64,000 bases of DNA from Myxococcus stipitatus (GTDB lineage Bacteria; Myxococcota; Myxococcia; Myxococcales; Myxococcaceae), in contig NZ_CP147913.1 of the NCBI RefSeq assembly GCF_037414475.1, forward strand, positions 6,880,001 to 6,944,000. Reading direction: 5' to 3'. The translations under genes and the position numbers were made by a program. The stretch's first letter is position 1. Each line of letters starts with the position of its first letter. Below, one piece after another: positions 27,685 to 36,591 of the stretch. The notes beneath the pieces are model-generated. The model did not search any database. It saw nothing but the letters and a program-made list of their open reading frames with translations, and was not told the DNA's origin.

Positions 27685-27867
27685 GCGCGCGCCGGTGGGG
27701 GGGCGTCCTCTCCTCGTGGGCCCAGGAGGAGCAGCCGCTGGAGGGAGCGGAAGTGGCGCGCGGCTCGCTGCTGCCTCGCGGATTGGGACTGAGTCCGCGC
27801 TCGGACATGGTGCGCTTGAAGGCGAGCGACACATGGTGAGCGCGCGCCGGTGGGGTGGCGTCCTCGT
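27558..27867 (+). repeat. 155-bp diverged tandem duplication across a gene junction
   Basis: Two adjacent copies, about 27558-27712 and 27713-27867, with a constant offset of 155 bp (for example CTCGCGGGCCCAG at 27558 against CTCGTGGGCCCAG at 27713, and ACATGGTGAGCGCGCGCCGG in both). Each contains the 3' end of a DUF5916 gene and the 5' end of an M28 peptidase gene. Roughly four fifths of positions match by eye. Copy 1 keeps the true barrel C-terminus; copy 2 keeps the true peptidase start. Confidence 0.9.
27678..27839 (+). pseudogene. chimeric mini-ORF made by the junction duplication
   Basis: A 53-codon frame that opens like the M28 peptidase (MVSARRWGGVL) and ends like the DUF5916 barrel (RLKASDTW). 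It is what a tandem duplication of the gene junction must create. It overlaps the DUF5916 stop and may still be translated, but has no independent function I can see. Confidence 0.75.
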
Positions 27868-30184
27868 GGTGCTGGGCGCGGTGCTGGGGGCCGCCTGGGT
27901 CGCCCGCCGTCCCGTGGCGCCGCGTCCGGCGAGCGCCGCGCCGGAGGTGTTCTCGGAGGCACGGGCCCTGCCGCTGGTGCGCGAGCTTGCGGGGGAACTC
28001 GGGCCGCGTCCCCTGGGCTCACCCGCCGCGGCGCGGGCGGTCGTGTTGTTGGCGGAGCGGCTGCGGGCGTTGCCGGGCGTGGAGGTGGAGGTGCAGGACG
28101 CGACGGGCACCACGGAGGAAGAGGGGACGCAGATTCTCTTCCGCACGGTGAACGTGCTGGCGCGGCTACGCGGCATGGACGCGGACGCGGTGCTGCTGTC
28201 CGCGCACTACGACAGCCCGGAGGAGAGCCCGGGCGCCGGAGATGACGCGGTGGCGGTCGCGGCGGGTGTGGAGGTGTTGAGAGCGCTGAGCGCGGGTCCT
28301 CGCCTGCGCCACACGGTGGTGCTCAACCTCAACGGGGGCGAGGAGGAGGGGCGACTGGGCGCGACGGCCTTCCTGGGACACCCATGGGCGCGGGACGTGA
28401 AGGCGTTCATCAACCTGGAGGGCGTCGGCGTGGGAGGCCGGCTGGTCCTCTTCCGCGCCAGCCCGGGCGCCGCTGCGCTGGTGGAGGGCTACGCGGCCAG
28501 CGTGCCCGCGCCGAGCGCCTCCGTGCTGGGCCAGGACGTGATGGCGAGCGGCGCGGCGCCCTTCTACACGGACTTCGAGAAGTACGTGGGGGCCGGGCTC
28601 CCGGGGCTGGACCTGGCGCTGGTGGAGGGCGGCCACGCGTACCACACGGCGCTGGACCGGCCGGAGGTGGTGCCCGCCGGAACGCTTCAGCACGTCGGCG
28701 ACACGGTGCTCGCGCTGGTGCGCGAGTTCGCAGCGGAGCCGCGCGTGTCCACGGAGCACGAGGCCCAGACGGCCATCTTCTTCGACGTGCTCGGGCTCGG
28801 GACGGTGGTGTACGGCCCCCGAGTCGCTGGCGCGATGACGGTGGTGGCGGTGGCCCTGCTCGTCGCGGCCTGCGCCGTGGCGCTGCGGCGAGGGGGACTG
28901 AGCTGGAGGGGGTGGGGGCGGGGCTTTCTTTGGACGGGCGTGGGAGGCGCGCTGGGGCTGCTGCTGCCGGTCCTGGGCGCGGTGCTGGTCGGCGTCGTGC
29001 TGGGTCGTCCGCAGGGCTGGTACGCCACGCCCACGCTGGGCGTCGTCACCTTCGGAGGGCTCGCCATCGCGGGGGCGCTCATCGGCGAAGCGCTGTGGGC
29101 GAAGCGCGCGGCCCGGGGGAAGACAGGCGAGGAGCCCAGGCACCTCGAGCGTTGGGCGGGCGTGCTCGTGTGGGGCGCGGCAATCGCCGTGTTGGGGACG
29201 TACGGGGGCGTGGGCGTGACGTATGCGCTTCTCGTCTGGGTCGTGGGCGGGGCCACGGGGCTCCTCATTGCGACGAGTGCTCCTCGGTGGAGGGGCGTGG
29301 TGCTCGGGCTGGCGTTTCTCCCGGGGCTGGTCTTGATGGCCCAGGCGGCGTCCTTGTTGCTGGCGCTGGCCATTCCCCTGACGGGCCATCTGCTGGTGCC
29401 GTTCCCGCTCGATGGCGCTGTCGCGCTCCTGGTGGCGCTGCCCACGGTCGCGGGGGCGTGGCTGGTGGCGGACATCCTCCCCTGGCCGGACGGAGGGCGT
29501 CCCGCGCTGGCGGGAACTCTGGTGCTCGCGCTGGGAGGACTCCTGTCGCTGGCGCTCGTGACACCTCATGACGAGGAGCATCCCCGGAGGCTGCGTGCCG
29601 TCGAACGGACCGATGCCTCTGGCCGTGTCCTCGTCCTCCAGAGCATGGATGGGCTGGCGCTCGGGTCGATGGTCCCGGGGCTCGCGGAGGCGGAGGCCAC
29701 GCGAGCGCAGACAGAGCTCATGTTGTCCGAACAGATGACGAAGGAGACACCGAGCCTCGCCGCCCCGGTCATCACCGTGGAGCACGCCACACAACAAGGG
29801 CTGGAGCGCGAGGTCTCCTTGCGGCTCACGGCTCCCGCGGGCGCCTCGCTGCGACTGGAGGTTCCCCGCGATGCCCTCGTTGCCTGGTCCCTGGGCCCGC
29901 TGCTTTCGGCCGACTCCACCGGCGTCGTCCCCGCGCCGCCCGTGGGCTCACCGCTCCCATCCCTCGCCGCCGACGCCACCGCCTTCACCGCCCTCGCGCT
30001 GTCCCCACCCGCCGAAGGTTGGCGCGTGGGGCTGCGCCTGCGCGGAACCTCGCCCGTGCCCATCCGGGTCCGAGCTTCGCGCGAAGGCGCGGTGACTTCC
30101 TCCCTCGAGGCCCTGCGCCGCTCGCTCGGTCCATTCACCACGGGCTCGTTCGCCGCGTCCCATACGGTGGAGGCGCGGCCGTGA
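27833..30184 (+). CDS. membrane-anchored M28 family zinc metallopeptidase
   Basis: A 783-residue protein: N-terminal signal anchor, an M28 aminopeptidase domain, then about eight hydrophobic helices and a C-terminal extracytoplasmic domain, similar in plan to ERMP1-like membrane peptidases. Zinc ligands are visible in SAHYDS, SPGAGDDA, NGGEEEGRLGA, FINLEGVG and AYHTALD. The start at 27833 (MVSARRWGG) follows the second copy of the duplicated junction; a longer upstream frame is translated duplication and was rejected. It should face the periplasm and cleave N-terminal residues of peptides. Its position behind the NRPS operon makes maturation or turnover of the product conceivable, but this is inference only. 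Confidence 0.85.
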   Translation: MVSARRWGGVLVVLGAVLGAAWVARRPVAPRPASAAPEVFSEARALPLVRELAGELGPRPLGSPAAARAVVLLAERLRALPGVEVEVQDATGTTEEEGTQILFRTVNVLARLRGMDADAVLLSAHYDSPEESPGAGDDAVAVAAGVEVLRALSAGPRLRHTVVLNLNGGEEEGRLGATAFLGHPWARDVKAFINLEGVGVGGRLVLFRASPGAAALVEGYAASVPAPSASVLGQDVMASGAAPFYTDFEKYVGAGLPGLDLALVEGGHAYHTALDRPEVVPAGTLQHVGDTVLALVREFAAEPRVSTEHEAQTAIFFDVLGLGTVVYGPRVAGAMTVVAVALLVAACAVALRRGGLSWRGWGRGFLWTGVGGALGLLLPVLGAVLVGVVLGRPQGWYATPTLGVVTFGGLAIAGALIGEALWAKRAARGKTGEEPRHLERWAGVLVWGAAIAVLGTYGGVGVTYALLVWVVGGATGLLIATSAPRWRGVVLGLAFLPGLVLMAQAASLLLALAIPLTGHLLVPFPLDGAVALLVALPTVAGAWLVADILPWPDGGRPALAGTLVLALGGLLSLALVTPHDEEHPRRLRAVERTDASGRVLVLQSMDGLALGSMVPGLAEAEATRAQTELMLSEQMTKETPSLAAPVITVEHATQQGLEREVSLRLTAPAGASLRLEVPRDALVAWSLGPLLSADSTGVVPAPPVGSPLPSLAADATAFTALALSPPAEGWRVGLRLRGTSPVPIRVRASREGAVTSSLEALRRSLGPFTTGSFAASHTVEARP

Positions 30185-30195
30185 AGCCCACGACG

Positions 30196-31083
30196 TCACC
30201 TGGGCATGGGCAGCGCCGCGAACTCCTTCACCAGCCGCGCGGTGACCAGCGCGGTGAGCCGGGCCGTATCCAGCTCCGGGATGAACTCGCTCACGTCCAT
30301 GCCGACCAACTCGTAGCGCCGCGACAGCCCACGCAGGAGCACGAGCAGCTCCCGGAAGGTGGGGCCGCCGGGGTAGGGCGCCTCGACCGCGGGGACCTCG
30401 TGCGGCGCGAGCCCGTCCAGGTCCACCGACACGAACACCCGCCGCACACCCCCGAGCTGCGCGACCATCGTCTCGAGCACCGCGGGCAGTCCCCGCTCGA
30501 CCAACTCCGTCGCGGCGATGACGCCCGGCCTCCACACGCGCAACCCGTCCCGCTCCCGCGCGTTCACCTGCCTGACGCCGAAGAGGCACGTCCGCTCCGG
30601 TCGGACGTGGGGCAGCTTCCACGCGTGGTGGAGGATGGAGTCGAAGCCCAGCGCCTCGTTCTGTGCGCAGTCAGGATGTGCATCTACGTAGAGGACGCCG
30701 CAGTCCTCGAACACGTCGCTCACGGCCGCCAGGGCCGCGTACTTGATGAAGTGGTCTCCGCCCACGCCGATGGCGCGCTGCCCCGCCCGGAAGAGCCCTG
30801 CGAAGCGGGCGCGCACGACCGCGAGCTGCTCGGACGCGGCCAGTCCCTCCACCGGCAGGTTCCCCGCGTCGAACAGCAGGGCCCCATCCTCCAGCAGCTC
30901 CGTGAGCGACGGCGATTCGTTGTCCGCGTCGCGCACCACGTCGGCGGTGAACAGCTTCCGGGGCGCCTCCGACTTCCCCCGCGCGCTCTCGGAGAAGCCG
31001 GCCCCCTGGGTGTTGGCGCCGAACATCACGGCGCGGGCCTGGGACTCCTCGGGACACGAGGCATGACGCAGCCGAGGGCTCAT
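30196..31083 (-). CDS. arginase/agmatinase family ureohydrolase
   Basis: A 295-residue cytoplasmic member of the ureohydrolase superfamily (hydrolysis of guanidino or formimino compounds). The binuclear manganese motifs are readable: GVGGDHF, YVDAHPDC and VSVDLDGLAP. All usual metal ligands (His; Asp-His-Asp; Asp-Asp) are kept, but the familiar DxDxxDP ends in LAP, and the substrate loop differs from arginase, so the substrate is unknown. An upstream GTG/ATG option adds seven residues. It converges on the M28 gene with an 11-bp gap and lies 101 bp downstream of the MFS gene in the same direction, so the two may be co-transcribed. A link to a guanidino residue in the NRPS product is speculative. 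Confidence 0.85.
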   Translation of the reverse strand: MSPRLRHASCPEESQARAVMFGANTQGAGFSESARGKSEAPRKLFTADVVRDADNESPSLTELLEDGALLFDAGNLPVEGLAASEQLAVVRARFAGLFRAGQRAIGVGGDHFIKYAALAAVSDVFEDCGVLYVDAHPDCAQNEALGFDSILHHAWKLPHVRPERTCLFGVRQVNARERDGLRVWRPGVIAATELVERGLPAVLETMVAQLGGVRRVFVSVDLDGLAPHEVPAVEAPYPGGPTFRELLVLLRGLSRRYELVGMDVSEFIPELDTARLTALVTARLVKEFAALPMPR

Positions 31084-31184
31084 GGACGCACCTTCGCGAA
31101 GCACGACGGGAACAGGGCAGGAGACATCTCGGCTCCAGGAACAGGGGACGCCGGGCCCGCGAGGGCCCGGAGGACACGAACGAC

Positions 31185-32519
31185 TCAGCCCGCGCCGACC
31201 ACGCGCGGAGGGGGCTCACCGACGGTGGACTCCAATTCCCGCGCGGGGCGGAACAACGCCAGCGCGACGCCGGCGACCATCGCCAGCAGTCCCATCAGCA
31301 CCATCATCAAGGCGATGCCCCGGCCCGGGCCCATCCCCAGCAGGCCGCCGAACACGGGCGCGAAGGTGCCGCCCGGGAGCATCCCCGGCTCGAAGACGTG
31401 GTCCGCCAGCAGCCCGCTGATGACATACGCGACCGGCGTGGACATCCAAGCCAGCGCCATCCGCGCGGCGAACACGCGGCCCTGGAGGTCGGCGGGCACC
31501 AGCGTCTGCCACAGCGCCTGGCTGCAGCTCGCGATGGGCGGGTTGAAGAACGTCAGGAGGAACGCCCCCGTCGCGATGAGCAGGAGCGACGGCTGGAGCC
31601 CCGCGAGCATCAGGCTCGCCCCGTACAGGAGTCCCGCGCCGACGATGCCCGTGAGCCGCCGCCTCGGCCCGCCCCACACGGTCATCAGCGCGCTCCCCGC
31701 CACCATCCCCACCCCGCTGCACGCGAGCACCTGCCCCAGCTCGACCATCGTGAACGACTGGAGCACCAGCGGCGTCACCAGGATCTCCGCCATCCCCAGC
31801 GTCAGGTTGACGACGGAGAAGAAGCAGATGAGCCCCACCAGTCCGGGCCGCCGGGCGATGAAGCGCACCCCGAACGTGAGGTTGGACATCAGCCCCTCCT
31901 GCGCCTGCTGCTCTCCCTGCGCGCTGGGGGGCGGCGGAGGCACACGCACCAACAGGTTCGCCACCACCGCCAGCCCGAACGCCGCCAGGTCCAGCATCAT
32001 CACCGTGGACAGCCCCAGGTGCATCATCATGAGCCCCGCCAGGGGCGGCGCGAGCGTGCGCCCCGCCGCCTGCGCCAACTGCACGAGCCCGCTGGCCCGG
32101 CCCAGGTGGCGCTCGGGGATGAGCACCGTGGAGGCCGCCACGAACGCCGGCTCCTGGAAGGCGTCCGCCACCGCCGTCAGGCACACGCCCAGGTACACGT
32201 GCCACAGCCGCAGGCCTCCGCTGGAGTACAGGAGCAGCAGGCCCAGGGTGCTCAGCGCCGCCACCGTGTCGCTCACCAGCATCACCCGCTTGCGGTCCCA
32301 CCGGTCCACCACCACCCCTGCCACCGGGGCCAGCAGCACCATGGGCGCCACCGCGCACAGGGTCATCGTCGCGAAGCGGGTGACCGAACCGGTCTGTTCA
32401 TACACCCAGATGCCCAGCGCGAACGATGTCAGCCCCGAGCCCAGAATGGACACGAGCTGACCGAACCACAGCACCGCGAACGTCGCCAGACCGCGGCGCG
32501 ATGTCTCAGGACTCGTCAT
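31185..32519 (-). CDS. MFS efflux transporter
   Basis: A 444-residue, ~12-helix major facilitator of the EntS/macrolide-efflux type. Evidence: FGQLVSILGSGLTSFALGIWVY at the start, the loop VVDRWDRKRVMLVSD between helices 2 and 3 (the D-R-x-x-R/K signature), and a proline- and glutamine-rich central loop between residues ~190 and 210. These carriers usually export siderophores or antibiotics by proton antiport. It is the nearest exporter to the NRPS genes, although on the opposite strand, and may export the lipopeptide (inference). It is divergent from the spermidine-synthase-like gene. Confidence 0.85.
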   Translation of the reverse strand: MTSPETSRRGLATFAVLWFGQLVSILGSGLTSFALGIWVYEQTGSVTRFATMTLCAVAPMVLLAPVAGVVVDRWDRKRVMLVSDTVAALSTLGLLLLYSSGGLRLWHVYLGVCLTAVADAFQEPAFVAASTVLIPERHLGRASGLVQLAQAAGRTLAPPLAGLMMMHLGLSTVMMLDLAAFGLAVVANLLVRVPPPPPSAQGEQQAQEGLMSNLTFGVRFIARRPGLVGLICFFSVVNLTLGMAEILVTPLVLQSFTMVELGQVLACSGVGMVAGSALMTVWGGPRRRLTGIVGAGLLYGASLMLAGLQPSLLLIATGAFLLTFFNPPIASCSQALWQTLVPADLQGRVFAARMALAWMSTPVAYVISGLLADHVFEPGMLPGGTFAPVFGGLLGMGPGRGIALMMVLMGLLAMVAGVALALFRPARELESTVGEPPPRVVGAG

Positions 32520-32702
32520 GAAGGATGGCCGCTCACGTTGGTTCGCGAATTCGATGGACCCTGACTATGCCACACTTGTTTTGTTTGCCTATGTTGAAAT
32601 GAATGTCTGACACGTCTGTTGTTCTCAACGCAGGACCCCGCCCCGCCGCCGGCGAGGGCTGCGTCCCTCCCATGCGCACCCTCGCGCTCCCAGGTGCTGG
32701 AT
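32520..32702. promoter_or_regulatory. divergent promoter region
   Basis: This 183-bp gap between the divergent MFS and spermidine-synthase-like genes contains an AT-rich stretch (about 32560-32635, including TTGTTTTGTTTGCCTATG) that stands out against the GC-rich background. It presumably holds both promoters. I see no convincing -35/-10 pair or palindrome. Confidence 0.4.
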
Positions 32703-34748
32703 ATGTCCATTCCCGCTGAACCACCGCCGGTCTCACGTCTATTCTCAATCTACCTCCACGGGCTCGCGTTCCTGGGTGGATTCAATGTGATGTTGCTGGA
32801 GATGTGTGCCTTTCGGGTGCTCCAGACCACGTTTGGTTCATCCATCTATGTGACAGGTGTCCTGCTCGCGCTGGTAATGATTGCCCTGTCGCTGGGGTAT
32901 TTCCTGGGCGGGCGGCTGTCGCAGCGCAACGCGTCGCTGGAGTTCCTGCTGGGCATCGTCGCCCTGGCGGCGGCGTATGTCTGGGTGACGGGCGGGCTGC
33001 TCTCCGAGCCGCTGCTCGACTTCAGCTTCGGCCTGCGCAAGGTATTCACCAGCGGCCTCATGGGGCACGTGCTGCCGCCGGCCGTGGCCACGCTGCTCCT
33101 CTACATGCCCCCCATGCTGGCGCTGAGCCACGTGTCGCCGTTCCTCATCCGGGTGCTGGCCACGCACTCGCGAGGCGTGGGCGCCACCGCGGGCAACCTG
33201 ATGGCGGTGTCCAACGTGGGGAGCATCGCGGGCACGCTCTTGCCGTCCTTCGTGCTCATCCCGCTGCTGGGGGTGTCCACGACGCTGGGCATCTTCATCG
33301 GGTCGCTGCTCGTCATCGTGGCTGGGGGGTTCCTCCTGGTTCGCAGGCGCGTGCCGGCGACGGCGCTCGCGGGTGTGCTCCTGGCGGTGGCGGTGGCCAC
33401 GCCCCTGGCTCGGGACGCCTGGGCGGCGCGCGCGCCCGAGCCGCGCCCCATCTTCGAATCCGAGTCCCTCTACGGGAACGTGAGGATCTTCCGCTCGCAG
33501 GACGCGGACGGTGACGAGAAGCTGGAGTTCATGCCGTCGCGGGACTACGTGCACTCCACCGTCTATCCGGGCCGGCCGTTGAAGGACCAGTTCACCACGG
33601 CCTACGCGAACGTGGGGCTGGCGCGGGGGGCGAAGCGCTACCTCATCCTGGGCACGGCGCTGGGCGGCGTGGTGTCCGCCATCCTGGAGGCGAACCCGCA
33701 GGCGCGCATCACGGCGGTGGAGATAGACCCGCTGGTGATGGACCTGGCGCAGCGCTACCTGCCGGCGATGCGCAGCTCCCAGGTCCAACGGGTGGTGGAG
33801 GACGCGCGACTGTTCCTGCGTGAGGACACGCAGGAGTACGACTACATCGTCGTGGACATCTTCTCCGGCGAGCAGATTCCCGCGCACTGCGTGAGCCAGG
33901 AGTTCTTCTCGTTGGCTTTGGCGCGGCTGGCGCCGGACGGGGTGCTCCAGATGAACACCAACCTGTGGGACTTCCACATCACCACGGGCCTGGAGGAGCC
34001 GGAGCCGTTCGTGCCAGTGCGGCACATCCACTCGGCGCTCTTGCGCGCGGGCTTCGCGTCGTTGTTCCAGAGTGACTTCTTCGAGCACGGCCATCTCTAC
34101 GCATTCCGCCAGCCCACCACGCACGCGGAGGTGCGGCGGACGCTGGCCCGGGCGGCGCTTGACGCGGCGGTGGAGCCGCACCTGCGGGGCTCCTATGGGA
34201 TGACGGCGCTGGCGCTGGTGCCCATCCCCGACGAGGTGCGGGCGCTGCGGCCCTTCACGGACCAATGGCTGCCGGAGCACCTGCTGCACCTCAAGGACAA
34301 CTTCGAGCTGTACCTGCGGGCGCTGGCCCGGGCGCGTGAGCTGCCGGCATGGAAGACGGACGTAGAGGCCGCGGGGGGCACGCAACTGCGCCTCATCAGC
34401 GCGCGCCACTACGCGGAGGTGGGGGCGTCGGGGGCGCCGTCGTACGGCGGGTATCGCGCGTACATGAAGGGCGCGGGTGGGGAGTCCTACTGCCAGGAAG
34501 TGCTGGCGTGGGTGAGGCAGGCGCCCGCCGACACGATGTTCGTGGAGCTGGCGCGCTACCTCCACACGCGCGTCATCCGCGACTGTGACCGCGTCTTCGG
34601 TCCGGGGGCGAAGGACGTGCCGGACGCCCGGACGGCCGAGGGCGCCTTCCGCCTCTACGTCACCGCCGCGCTCCTGGTGGATGACAGCCAGGGCGCGAAG
34701 GCGGTGCCGGCGCTGTCGGAGTTGCTCCAGGCCCAGGTCTCGCTCTGA
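32703..34748 (+). CDS. membrane-fused spermidine-synthase-like protein
   Basis: A 681-residue protein with about seven N-terminal membrane helices (residues ~10-260) and a cytoplasmic Rossmann methyltransferase-like domain of the spermine/spermidine synthase fold. Motifs: [16 protein letters not shown] (degenerate nucleotide loop), [27 protein letters not shown] and [16 protein letters not shown]. About 200 further residues at the C-terminus have no domain I recognise. Start chosen at 32703 (MSIPAEPPP), because the upstream extension is low-complexity and the upstream AGGTG fits a ribosome site. Fusions of this type are common in bacteria, but their substrate is not known; polyamine synthesis should not be assumed because the glycine-rich loop is altered. 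Confidence 0.78.
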   Translation: MSIPAEPPPVSRLFSIYLHGLAFLGGFNVMLLEMCAFRVLQTTFGSSIYVTGVLLALVMIALSLGYFLGGRLSQRNASLEFLLGIVALAAAYVWVTGGLLSEPLLDFSFGLRKVFTSGLMGHVLPPAVATLLLYMPPMLALSHVSPFLIRVLATHSRGVGATAGNLMAVSNVGSIAGTLLPSFVLIPLLGVSTTLGIFIGSLLVIVAGGFLLVRRRVPATALAGVLLAVAVATPLARDAWAARAPEPRPIFESESLYGNVRIFRSQDADGDEKLEFMPSRDYVHSTVYPGRPLKDQFTTAYANVGLARGAKRYLILGTALGGVVSAILEANPQARITAVEIDPLVMDLAQRYLPAMRSSQVQRVVEDARLFLREDTQEYDYIVVDIFSGEQIPAHCVSQEFFSLALARLAPDGVLQMNTNLWDFHITTGLEEPEPFVPVRHIHSALLRAGFASLFQSDFFEHGHLYAFRQPTTHAEVRRTLARAALDAAVEPHLRGSYGMTALALVPIPDEVRALRPFTDQWLPEHLLHLKDNFELYLRALARARELPAWKTDVEAAGGTQLRLISARHYAEVGASGAPSYGGYRAYMKGAGGESYCQEVLAWVRQAPADTMFVELARYLHTRVIRDCDRVFGPGAKDVPDARTAEGAFRLYVTAALLVDDSQGAKAVPALSELLQAQVSL

Positions 34749-35395
34749 GCGTGGGGCCCGCGTGCGGCGGGCCACAGCTCTCCGAGTGGGCGACCAGGGT
34801 GGCGCGGGCCAGCGTGAGGGTGAAGAGGTTGAAGCCCAGGAGGGCGGGGGATGCGTCCTTCGGGAGGTCCAGCTTCTCCACGTCCACGGCGTGCACGACG
34901 TTGAAGTAGCGGTGCGGGCCGTGGCCCGGCGGGGGCGCGGCACCGACGTAGCCCGCGAAGCCGCCGTCGTTGCGGAGCTGGACGGCATCCGGGGGCGGCT
35001 TCGCGCCGTCCGTCGTGCCGGCGTTGGTGGGGAGGTGGGGAGGTGGTGGCGGGGAGATTGGCGACGGCCCAGTTCCAGAAACCGCTCGCGGTGGGCGCGT
35101 CCGGGTCGTAGGCGGTGACCACGAAACCGCGGGTGCCCGCCGGGAAGCCGCTCCATGACAGCTGCGGAGAGATGTCCTTGTCCCCGGCGCCGAACACGCC
35201 TCTGCGCTGCGCGGACGCGAACGACTCTCCGTCGCGCACATCGGTGCAGGTGACCGTGATGACGCCCACAGGCGTTGAGCACAACGCTGCCTGGCCCTTG
35301 AGGTCCGCCCTCGAACCACAGAGGTCCTCATCGCAATCACTGCCGCGACCGGCAATGTTTATCCCGTCCTCGCGGCAAGCCTTGCCGTTCCTCAC
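34660..35395 (-). pseudogene. frameshifted PEBP (YbhB/YbcL-type) gene
   Basis: A phosphatidylethanolamine-binding-protein family gene split between two frames. The first part (frame of 35395) carries [40 protein letters not shown]; the second carries [40 protein letters not shown] and [17 protein letters not shown]. The switch occurs near 35030-35048 in a CCTCCCCACCTCCCCACC stretch; removing one C restores an uninterrupted family sequence. The N-terminus is Cys-rich (KACREDG...DCDEDLCGS). Upstream codons read SASAC, lipobox-like, but no hydrophobic leader precedes them and a stop (TAG) does. The 3' end runs antisense into the previous gene. Either a decaying lipoprotein gene or a homopolymer sequencing error. 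Confidence 0.75.
34751..34775 (+). terminator. weak hairpin after the synthase-like gene
   Basis: GTGGGGCCCGC at 34751 can pair with GCGGGCCAC ending at 34775 with a small bulge, directly after the stop. No T-run follows, so termination is uncertain. Confidence 0.25.
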
Positions 35396-35549
35396 GCGTC
35401 CCTCCTCGGAGCATGCACTGGCACTCGGGTTGCTCTACCCGGGCTCACTCCGTGATTCGGACCCGCATGACGCGGTGTTCCGGTCCGGAGCCCCCTCGGC
35501 CACGCTCGGTGTGCTGCCTTCCGCTCGCGCGTGGCTGTCATTGAAAGGA

Positions 35550-36386
35550 ATGGGTCTGTCCGTGCGCAACCTCCTCCTCGCCCTCCCTCTCGTCACCTTC
35601 ACCGCCGCTTGCGGCGGCGAGCCCCTCGCTGCCGACGCTCCCGAGGCCGCCTCTCCCGCCGTCGCCGATGAGGCCATCGGCCAGGCCGAGCAACAGGTCG
35701 GCCTCTCCGGCACCTATACGTGGCGAACAAACCGGGCCAATTACACCTCCACGTCCATCGGCACCTCCACCGACCGCACCTGCTTTCTCACCGGCCTCGG
35801 CGGCAGCCTCCAGCCTGTCACCCCTGACGACATCAGTTGGACCTTCGCCGGCGCCCACCTCTACGGGGATCAGTGGATCATCTCCATCAACCAATACGTG
35901 GACGCGGCCCTCTCCACCACCGTCCAGTGCGTCAACACCGCCGCCAACCGCACCCCCGAGGTCGTGTGGGCCAAGGGCGAGGCCGCCAAGCTCCTCGGCG
36001 CCGTGACGCCCAACCGCCGCTGCTTCCTCACCCGAATTGAAGCCTCCGGCGCCTTCGACTCCACCGCCGACTACGTCCGCGTCTGGAATGACAACATCAA
36101 CTGGTACCTCGGCGGTGACCTCGCCGATGACGGCGGCGCCCGCGCCATGTGCGTCGACTTCCCTGAAGTCCACGGCAATTGGCTTTTGATCTCCGGCGCT
36201 GACCCCATCAACTACAACCTCGCCTACAACCCCGGTGGCGTCGCCTGTTTCCTCACTGAGCTCGGCGGCCGCTTCAACCAGGACAGCTATTACGACGGCG
36301 TGAGCGTCAACTACAACGCCGGCACTCGCACCTGGGAGATGGACCTCTCCCCCGTCAAGCGTGGCCGGGCCGTGTGCGTCAAGTAA
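35550..36386 (+). CDS. secreted lipoprotein with three CFLT repeats
   Basis: A 278-residue predicted lipoprotein: leader RNLLLALPLVTFTAAC with a lipobox cysteine, a low-complexity Ala/Glu linker, then three related units of about 70 residues. Each unit opens with CFLT (TCFLTGLGG, RCFLTRIEA, ACFLTELGG) and ends with a Cys-Val (VQCVN, AMCVDF, AVCVK), suggesting one disulfide per unit. The middle of each unit is rich in W, Y and N. Start at 35550 has a GAAAGGA ribosome site; a longer frame from 35115 overlaps the PEBP gene and was rejected. I do not recognise the family; a surface or extracellular binding role is possible. C-ending codons are unusually frequent compared with neighbours. Confidence 0.75.
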   Translation: MGLSVRNLLLALPLVTFTAACGGEPLAADAPEAASPAVADEAIGQAEQQVGLSGTYTWRTNRANYTSTSIGTSTDRTCFLTGLGGSLQPVTPDDISWTFAGAHLYGDQWIISINQYVDAALSTTVQCVNTAANRTPEVVWAKGEAAKLLGAVTPNRRCFLTRIEASGAFDSTADYVRVWNDNINWYLGGDLADDGGARAMCVDFPEVHGNWLLISGADPINYNLAYNPGGVACFLTELGGRFNQDSYYDGVSVNYNAGTRTWEMDLSPVKRGRAVCVK

Positions 36387-36402
36387 TCCCTCTCACCCCA
36401 AG

Positions 36403-36431
36403 ACCTGGGCTCGTCTACAGCGGGCCCAGGT
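36403..36431 (+). terminator. perfect 8-bp hairpin after the lipoprotein gene
   Basis: ACCTGGGC (36403-36410) and GCCCAGGT (36424-36431) form a perfect stem with a 13-nt loop, 17 bp after the stop. There is no T-run on either side, so it may be a rho-assisted end or chance. The loop also contains the stop of the antisense remnant. Confidence 0.35.
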
Positions 36432-36591
36432 TCCTCACCCAGGCATCCCGCACCGCGCTCAAGTCATCGAAGCGCACCTCGTCGCCCCCCTGTTGCGGTT
36501 GGGTTGGAGTAACGCTGGCCGCGCCGGTCGCATTACCAAGGCGCCGGGACGAGGCACCGCGAACACTTACGCTTTTTCTCTTTCCCACGGC
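36415..36591 (-). pseudogene. orphan C-terminal gene remnant
   Basis: A 58-codon open stretch with no start that ends in a natural-looking protein tail (QQGGDEVRFDDLSAVRDAW, then VRNLGPL and stop). Composition and codon use look like a real C-terminus, and it is cut off upstream by a stop in frame. I cannot name the family. It suggests that a gene on this strand has been deleted up to its 3' end. Confidence 0.45.

Noticed and set aside
27695-27832. N-terminal extension of the M28 peptidase
   Set aside because: The extra residues are an out-of-frame reading of the duplicated DUF5916 end; the ATG at 27833 matches the duplicated original start.
32703-34748. Polyamine biosynthesis gene
   Set aside because: The glycine-rich nucleotide loop is degenerate and the protein is membrane-fused, so only the fold, not spermidine synthesis, is supported.
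35115-35549. Long N-terminal extension of the CFLT lipoprotein
   Set aside because: It overlaps the PEBP gene antisense; a signal peptide and ribosome site place the start at 35550.
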